Below are positions 1-4,162 of a stretch of 6,338 nucleotides of DNA, piece by piece. The DNA is from DAOTXK01 sp034435395 (GTDB lineage: Bacteria; Chloroflexota; Anaerolineae; Aggregatilineales; Ch27). The notes below the pieces were generated by a model. It was not told the origin of the DNA. It saw nothing but the letters and a program-made list of their open reading frames with translations, and ran no database searches. Every line of letters begins with the position of its first letter. Within the stretch, counting starts at the first letter, position 1. The position numbers and the translations under genes are program-made. The DNA is taken from contig DAOTXK010000277.1 of the NCBI GenBank assembly GCA_034435395.1, positions 1 through 6,338 on the forward strand, given 5' to 3'.

Positions 1-1740
1 GTTCTGCTGTTCCCGGGTCAGCGTTTCAATAATGCTCTTGTAGAGATCGTCGTCGCTGCTGGCGGTGGCCCCGGCCAGGGTGGTCTTCGCCTCATGCAGT
101 TCGCTGGCCAGATGGTCGCGCTGCTGCTCGATCGCCTGTCTCTCCTGACTGAGGGCGGCGATTTGCTGGGAGATGGAAAGCGTTTCTTCGTCGCTCGCCA
201 GGATTTCGGCGATGCGATTGCGTTCATATTCCATCTCGATCTTCAGGTCGCGCACCACGTTGGTCAGATGCTCGATCTGGTCGCGGGCCAGCTCGATGCT
301 CTGCTGCACTTCCTGACGGACGCGCGCCCCAGCTTCGAGGTCAACATCGAGGGGGAGAGACCCGGCGTCGGCGGGCGCTGTCACGGCGGCAGCCGCGCCC
401 GGCGCGGCGGCTGCATGCCTGGCCAGCGAGAGGACCCGGCTGGCGATGGGGGCGAGGCCAGCCAGCAACGTGTTCTCTTCCTGGCGCAACTCGCGCCCGG
501 TGTAGGGGAAGGTGACGATCAGGATGGCGAAAACTTCGCCGTCCTCCTGTAAGGGTTGAATGTAAGCCGGGCCAACGGGCGTGGCCTGTGACACGTCCAG
601 ACGGGTGTAGAGATCGGTTAACTCCTCGACGTTGCGGTCGGTAAAGAGGGGGCGCTGGCGTCGGCGCTCAATGGCGTGAACGATGGTCGGCTGCTCATCC
701 AGGTTCAGGGCCATTCCAGCCAGGGGTTTCTGCTGGATGTTGTCGTAGATGGCAACCAGCTCCACCCAGTTGGCATCTTTGACCATGCCCAGGGCCACCA
801 GGTCAGCTTTCAGCGTGTCGGCGGTGGCGGCGGCGATGTTGATGGGCAGATCGTCCGGTCTGGTGCTCCGCAGCATCTCCCCCAATGCCCGCAGGAGGTG
901 GACCGACTCGTGCTCCGCTGCGCCGAGGTGGACCGGTGGCCGGCTCGGCACTTCGGCTGGCTTGAGGCGGGGGGTGTCCACTCGCTCTGGCGCGGCGCGG
1001 GGTGGAGCCTTGGCCTCTGGACGGGCGGCGAGGGACAGGCGCTCAATGACCAGCCGGTAAACGACAATCAGGAACACGGGCATTGCCAGCAGGAAGGTTA
1101 CCCGTATGGAGCCGGCGTAGTTGCCGCGCAGGCTGCCGCTGGCGATGTCCAGGGTGGTGAGGCCAAGCCCGACGACAATAATGGCGAAAAACAGCAGTTT
1201 CAGGGGGGCGCTGGGAGTCTGGCGGAAGCGCAGCACCGCCATGACCATCCCGAAGGCTGCCAGCACTGCCGGGATAAACGTCCAGGCCAGCGCAAACTGC
1301 GTACCGTTGAAGTCCGCGCCGACGCGTTCCGCCAGGGGCCACCATTGATTGGCGGAATAGATATAGCCAACCGTGATGAGCGCCACCAGTATGGGCACGC
1401 TCACATCCCAGAGCCAGCTCCGGGAAGGACGTTCAGCCGTCAGGAAGGCCCACCCGGCGAACACGATCACCAGGGCATTGATCGCCCGTTCGAGCGGCGG
1501 CAGAATGAGGTCTGCGGGCTGGTCATTGGCCAGGGCGACGGCTGCCCCGATCACCAGGCCAAACCAGGCCAATATGATCCCCAAAGCGGCCAGGGTGTAC
1601 CGTCCGGCGGCGGCCTCATTCGGGCCACGCAGTCGTTGTTCCAGGGCGACAAACAACGCGGCCTGGCTGATGATAATGACCGCCAGGAAGTACAGCAGAT
1701 TGCCAGGGGGGACGACGAAGAGATTGAGAAGCTCTGCCAC
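1..1740 (-). CDS. 7TM-GAF-coiled-coil membrane signalling protein, C-terminus cut by window edge (possible sensor histidine kinase)
   Basis: An open frame of about 580 codons runs from a GTG at 1740 to the left edge with no stop. The start is set by an in-frame TAG ten codons upstream and a GGAGG nine bases before the GTG; no other common start codon lies between. Seven hydrophobic stretches fall at about residues 15-33, 50-71, 86-101, 113-130, 149-170, 180-200 and 212-232. Arg/Lys-rich loops alternate with neutral ones, which predicts N-terminus outside and C-terminus inside. Next come a Pro/Ala/Arg linker (about 240-275), a GAF-like alpha/beta domain (about 280-440), a second Ala/Pro linker (442-465) and a Glu/Gln/Arg-rich coiled coil (about 470-555). 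The 7TM N-terminus resembles the N-terminal 7TM region of some histidine kinases (HisKA_7TM type). This suggests a sensor that passes a membrane or intracellular signal to an output domain left of the window. A kinase is my best guess; a diguanylate cyclase or SpoIIE phosphatase is possible. The frame itself is certain, the family is not. Confidence 0.85.
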   Translation of the reverse strand, partial: MAELLNLFVVPPGNLLYFLAVIIISQAALFVALEQRLRGPNEAAAGRYTLAALGIILAWFGLVIGAAVALANDQPADLILPPLERAINALVIVFAGWAFLTAERPSRSWLWDVSVPILVALITVGYIYSANQWWPLAERVGADFNGTQFALAWTFIPAVLAAFGMVMAVLRFRQTPSAPLKLLFFAIIVVGLGLTTLDIASGSLRGNYAGSIRVTFLLAMPVFLIVVYRLVIERLSLAARPEAKAPPRAAPERVDTPRLKPAEVPSRPPVHLGAAEHESVHLLRALGEMLRSTRPDDLPINIAAATADTLKADLVALGMVKDANWVELVAIYDNIQQKPLAGMALNLDEQPTIVHAIERRRQRPLFTDRNVEELTDLYTRLDVSQATPVGPAYIQPLQEDGEVFAILIVTFPYTGRELRQEENTLLAGLAPIASRVLSLARHAAAAPGAAAAVTAPADAGSLPLDVDLEAGARVRQEVQQSIELARDQIEHLTNVVRDLKIEMEYERNRIAEILASDEETLSISQQIAALSQERQAIEQQRDHLASELHEAKTTLAGATASSDDDLYKSIIETLTREQQN

Positions 1741-1748
1741 CGGAGTTA

Positions 1749-1754
1749 TCCTCC
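1749..1754 (-). promoter_or_regulatory. Ribosome binding site of the leftward 7TM-GAF gene
   Basis: The leftward strand reads TTGGAGGATAACTCCG and then GTG. The GGAGG core lies nine bases from the start, and it is this site that fixes the GTG at 1740 as the start codon. Confidence 0.7.
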
Positions 1755-1786
1755 AAGCGCTGTTGAACTACGTGTTTCCTGGAGCA

Positions 1787-1821
1787 AGTATAGCACAGCG
1801 CGCTGTTTTCTACGTGACCTC
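1787..1821 (-). promoter_or_regulatory. Extended -10 promoter for the leftward 7TM-GAF gene
   Basis: On the minus strand TGC-TATACT (1795 down to 1787) is a near-consensus -10 box with the extended TGn element. The hexamer 17 bp further upstream (ACGTAG) is a poor -35, as is common for extended -10 promoters. Transcription would begin near 1780, giving a leader of about 40 bases that contains the GGAGG ribosome binding site. A perfect 12-bp palindrome (1795-1806) lies between -35 and -10, overlapping one base of the extended TG element. Confidence 0.5.
1795..1806. repeat. 12-bp perfect palindrome in promoter, candidate operator
   Basis: ACAGCGCGCTGT equals its own reverse complement. It occupies the spacer of the leftward promoter, directly upstream of the extended -10 element, which is a classical position for a repressor or a spacer-binding activator. 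No repressor gene is adjacent, so the binding protein is unknown. A 12-bp palindrome in GC-rich DNA can also arise by chance. Confidence 0.35.
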
Positions 1822-1941
1822 AGGATAGAATTCGGTTAGGAGGTTTCTAAAAGATTCGGTAAGATTCTGGGATGCGAGGGATGGTGGCGATGCCTTTGGC
1901 GCTGAGGACAGGGGACTCAGCGGGGGCCAGGTTGGGGCGCG

Positions 1942-1970
1942 TTGACGGATGGGACGCTTTGCGCTAGACT
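1942..1970 (+). promoter_or_regulatory. Sigma70-like promoter for the Nudix-hydrolase operon
   Basis: TTGACG (1942-1947) matches the -35 consensus at five of six positions. It is followed after exactly 17 bp by TAGACT (1965-1970), which matches the -10 at four of six. Transcription would begin near 1977, leaving about 70-105 bases of leader before the plausible starts at 2049 or 2082. This placement argues against a start at the upstream TTG at 1980, which would be almost leaderless. Confidence 0.5.
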
Positions 1971-2081
1971 TCCGGCAGGTTGGGGGGGCGGTCGCAGCCA
2001 CATCGCTCCCCCTTGCTGCTGTTTGGCTCTCTCCGGGAGCGCAGGATATTGTTGGCGCGGTACAAGACTCACATTGCCGCC

Positions 2082-2537
2082 ATGTTTCACCACTTCCCCT
2101 GGCTGGGTGCTATCGGGCAACGCATCTGGCAATTCGGCCAGGCCCGTTTTTCCGTGGGGACAATCGGCGTGGTGTTTGACGATGCCGGGCGTATTCTGCT
2201 GCTCCACCATGTCTTCCGGTCGCGTTATTCCTGGGGGCTGCCTGGCGGCTGGGTAGAGCGCCGTGAGAATCCCGCCGATACCATTGTCCGCGAAGTGCTG
2301 GAGGAGACCGGCCTGCGCGTGCGGGTGGTCTGTCCCCTGTTAATTGACCTGGGGATTCACCATCCCAATCATCTCGATCTGGCTTACCTGTGTGAACTGG
2401 AAGGCGGCGAGATCCGGCTGAGCAACGAAATCCTGGGTTACCGGTGGAGCGAGCCTTCCGAACTGCCAAAGTTATTCGAGACTCAGCAGCGAGCCGTGGA
2501 GCTGGCCCTGCGGCAGCGGGAGGCGGTTGTGCCATGA
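2082..2537 (+). CDS. Nudix hydrolase
   Basis: This is a Nudix-fold enzyme that should cleave a nucleoside diphosphate linked to another moiety, using divalent metal in the cytoplasm; the substrate cannot be read from the sequence. From the ATG at 2082 it has 151 residues, a normal single-domain length. The Nudix box (nt 2247-2315, residues 56-78) fits G-x5-E-x7-REUxEExGU perfectly, including the metal-binding REVLEETG core. It is preceded by the usual strand with LPGG. The N-terminal 22 residues before RFSVGTIGVV form a short basic/aromatic helix, as in other bacterial Nudix proteins of this kind. The start is uncertain: the ATG at 2082 has no clear ribosome binding site, whereas TTG at 2049 (11 residues longer) has GGGAG nine bases upstream. 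The 3' end overlaps the next gene by four bases (ATGA), so it is the first gene of an operon with the wall-associated hydrolase. Confidence 0.9.
   Translation: MFHHFPWLGAIGQRIWQFGQARFSVGTIGVVFDDAGRILLLHHVFRSRYSWGLPGGWVERRENPADTIVREVLEETGLRVRVVCPLLIDLGIHHPNHLDLAYLCELEGGEIRLSNEILGYRWSEPSELPKLFETQQRAVELALRQREAVVP
2518..2523 (+). promoter_or_regulatory. Ribosome binding site of the serine hydrolase gene, inside the Nudix gene
   Basis: GGGAGG lies ten bases before the ATG at 2534. Together with the ATGA stop/start overlap it selects that ATG over the upstream in-frame ATG at 2444, which lies within the Nudix gene. It also points to coupled translation. Confidence 0.65.
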
Positions 2538-4147
2538 GCGTGACCGGCCTGGGTACTGGTCGGCGGCGGATACGCCTGCCATTGTTGGAACTCTTCTCGG
2601 CGGGGCTGCTGCTCCTCGCCCTGCTGGTGTTTGTGGGGGAGTTGATAGGCTTCAGCCAGAAGCGCGATCATCTGCCAGCGGATGTCACCGCGGCGGGCAT
2701 TCCGGTCGGCGGGCTGACGCCGGTAGAAGCCCAGGCCCGGTGGGAAGAAGCGTACAGCCAGCCGGTTCAGTTGAGTTACCGGGGTAACCCGATCATCCTC
2801 GATCCGGGGGCGGTGGGCTTCCGCGTGAACAGCCAGGTGATGCTGGCGGAGGCGCTGGCCGAGAGCGCGGACGAGTCCGGTTTCTGGCTGGCGTTCTGGA
2901 ACTACCTGTGGCGGCGGCCGGCGCAGTCCGCCACCGTCGAACTGGTGGCGGATGTCCAGCGATCGCTGGTCCGCGCCTTCCTGGAAGATATCGCCGCCCG
3001 TTATGATCGCCCGCCGGGCGCGCCTGAGCCGGTCCTGGAGACCCTGACTTTCCGGCCCGGTTCGCCGGGTTATACCCTGGATGTTGACGAGGCCATGACG
3101 TTGGTCGAGCGGGCGCTGTACGACCCGGCCAATCGTTACGTTGAGCTGCCGGTCGTCGAGCGCGATCCGGTCGATGGCGGCCTGGAGGCCCTCGGCAATC
3201 TGATCGTGGCCTATCTTGACGCACAGGGTTTCATCTACGATGGCCAGACGACTGTCGCCTCGGTGTATATCATGGACCTGACAACCGGCGAGGAGATCAA
3301 CCTGAATGGCGATGTGGCCTTCTCCGCCGCCAGCACGATGAAACTGCCCATTTTGTTGGGCATTTATCGCCATCTGGCGTTTGCGCCTTCCCAGGATATT
3401 GCCTGGTTGATGGTGAACTCGCTGCTCTGTAGCAATAACGCCTCGTCCAATTTCCTGCTGGATGAGATGGGCGCCGGGGATACCTGGGCGGGGTTGGCGT
3501 TTGTGACGGAGACCGTCCAGCATCTTGGCGCGCGTAACACGTATATCACCGCGCCGTTCGACCTGGGTATTGAGGGTCAGGAACTCCGCTCGAACCCGGT
3601 CCCGCCGACGAATCCCAATCCGCGCTTTAATACGGATCCCGATCCGTTCAACCAGACGACGGCAGAAGACCTGGGCACACTGTTGATGCTGATCTATGAC
3701 TGTGCCAGGTATGGCAGCGGCCTGCGGGTGGCTTACCCTGGGGGAGAATATACCCAGACCGAATGCCAGCAGATGCTGGAGTTGATGAGCGGCAATGACC
3801 TGCTGCGCCTGATTCAGGGCGGGGTGCCGCCTGGGATCCGCGTGGCCCACAAGAACGGCTGGCTGTACACGATGCACGCCGATGCCGGGATCGTCTTTCC
3901 CCCGAACGGGCGGGACTACATCATTTCTGTCTTTGTGTGGGAAGCCGGGGATTTTTTCAGCTACGAGCGCGCCTGGCCGTTGATCGAGGAAATTTCGCGG
4001 GCGGCGTGGAATTACTTCAGCCCGGAACAGCCGCTGCTGAGCCGCCGCCGCGATCTACCCCAGAATGCCCAGGAGTGCGCGGCCTTCCTGCCGCCGTCGC
4101 CGGAAGATGTCAACCTGAGTGACATCGACGCCTGGCGTCAGCGGTGA
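2534..4147 (+). CDS. Membrane-anchored YoaR-like / beta-lactamase-fold serine hydrolase
   Basis: This 537-residue protein has an Arg-rich cytoplasmic N-terminus, one transmembrane helix (about 18-40) and an outside part. Residues about 50-210 look like the YoaR/VanW-associated putative peptidoglycan-binding domain (PG_binding_4), with the typical AAGIPVGGLTPVEA opening. Residues about 235-495 are a class A beta-lactamase/penicillin-binding-type domain (Beta-lactamase2). It shows the SxxK nucleophile motif STMK (S267, K270; nt 3332-3343), SxN as SNN (300-302) and the KTG-equivalent as KNG (440-442) in VAHKNGW, followed by DAGIV. After a Pro/Asn-rich omega-like loop (about 350-373) comes QTTAEDLGTLL. 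No clear ExxLN omega-loop glutamate is seen, so a transpeptidase/carboxypeptidase-like or other hydrolytic role in the cell wall seems more likely than antibiotic hydrolysis; this is inference. Four cysteines (299, 390, 411, 515) lie on the outside. The start at 2534 follows GGGAGG and overlaps the Nudix stop. Confidence 0.88.
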   Translation: MSVTGLGTGRRRIRLPLLELFSAGLLLLALLVFVGELIGFSQKRDHLPADVTAAGIPVGGLTPVEAQARWEEAYSQPVQLSYRGNPIILDPGAVGFRVNSQVMLAEALAESADESGFWLAFWNYLWRRPAQSATVELVADVQRSLVRAFLEDIAARYDRPPGAPEPVLETLTFRPGSPGYTLDVDEAMTLVERALYDPANRYVELPVVERDPVDGGLEALGNLIVAYLDAQGFIYDGQTTVASVYIMDLTTGEEINLNGDVAFSAASTMKLPILLGIYRHLAFAPSQDIAWLMVNSLLCSNNASSNFLLDEMGAGDTWAGLAFVTETVQHLGARNTYITAPFDLGIEGQELRSNPVPPTNPNPRFNTDPDPFNQTTAEDLGTLLMLIYDCARYGSGLRVAYPGGEYTQTECQQMLELMSGNDLLRLIQGGVPPGIRVAHKNGWLYTMHADAGIVFPPNGRDYIISVFVWEAGDFFSYERAWPLIEEISRAAWNYFSPEQPLLSRRRDLPQNAQECAAFLPPSPEDVNLSDIDAWRQR

Positions 4148-4162
4148 TCAACAGGCTGGTTT

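Larger units (their letters stand above)
1741..2081. other. Divergent intergenic region
   Basis: This stretch of about 340 bases separates the leftward sensor gene from the rightward Nudix-hydrolase operon. It carries both outward promoters, the palindrome at 1795-1806, a 7-bp direct repeat CTACGTG (1768-1774 and 1810-1816) and a 10-bp near-repeat ATTCGGT(T/A)AG (1830-1839 and 1854-1863). It is less GC-rich near 1780-1870 than the flanking genes. G-runs occur at 1911-1914, 1922-1926, 1934-1937 and 1982-1988. I found no convincing small gene, tRNA or riboswitch in it. Confidence 0.6.

Noticed and set aside
388..414. GC-rich imperfect inverted repeat
   Set aside because: It encodes the Ala/Pro linker of the 7TM-GAF protein. 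The alanine and glycine codons explain the near-palindrome, and no T-run follows.
94..552. Rightward open frame of 152 codons near the left edge
   Set aside because: It lies antisense to the GAF and coiled-coil part of the leftward gene and has no domain or ribosome binding site support.
676..1839. Long rightward open frame of 387 codons opposite the 7TM-GAF gene
   Set aside because: Its product is Gln/Gly/Asp/His-rich with no recognisable fold. The opposite strand has a ribosome binding site, promoter and clean transmembrane pattern, so this is an antisense shadow of GC-rich coding DNA.
1810..2001. Short leftward frame in the intergenic region
   Set aside because: It has a low-complexity Ala/Pro/Ser product, crosses both promoters and has no ribosome binding site.
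2444..2533. N-terminal extension of the serine hydrolase from the upstream ATG at 2444
   Set aside because: The extra 30 residues lie inside the Nudix gene and precede the natural Arg-rich/transmembrane start. The ATG at 2534 has GGGAGG at ten bases and the ATGA overlap.
2483..3877. Leftward open frame of 464 codons opposite the serine hydrolase
   Set aside because: Its Arg/Gln/His-rich composition is typical of an antisense frame, whereas the plus strand has intact SxxK, SxN and KNG motifs.
2534..4147. Annotation of the serine hydrolase as an antibiotic-resistance beta-lactamase
   Set aside because: The KTG motif is altered, no ExxLN glutamate is apparent, and the protein is a membrane-anchored fusion with a YoaR-like domain, all of which argue for a cell-wall role.
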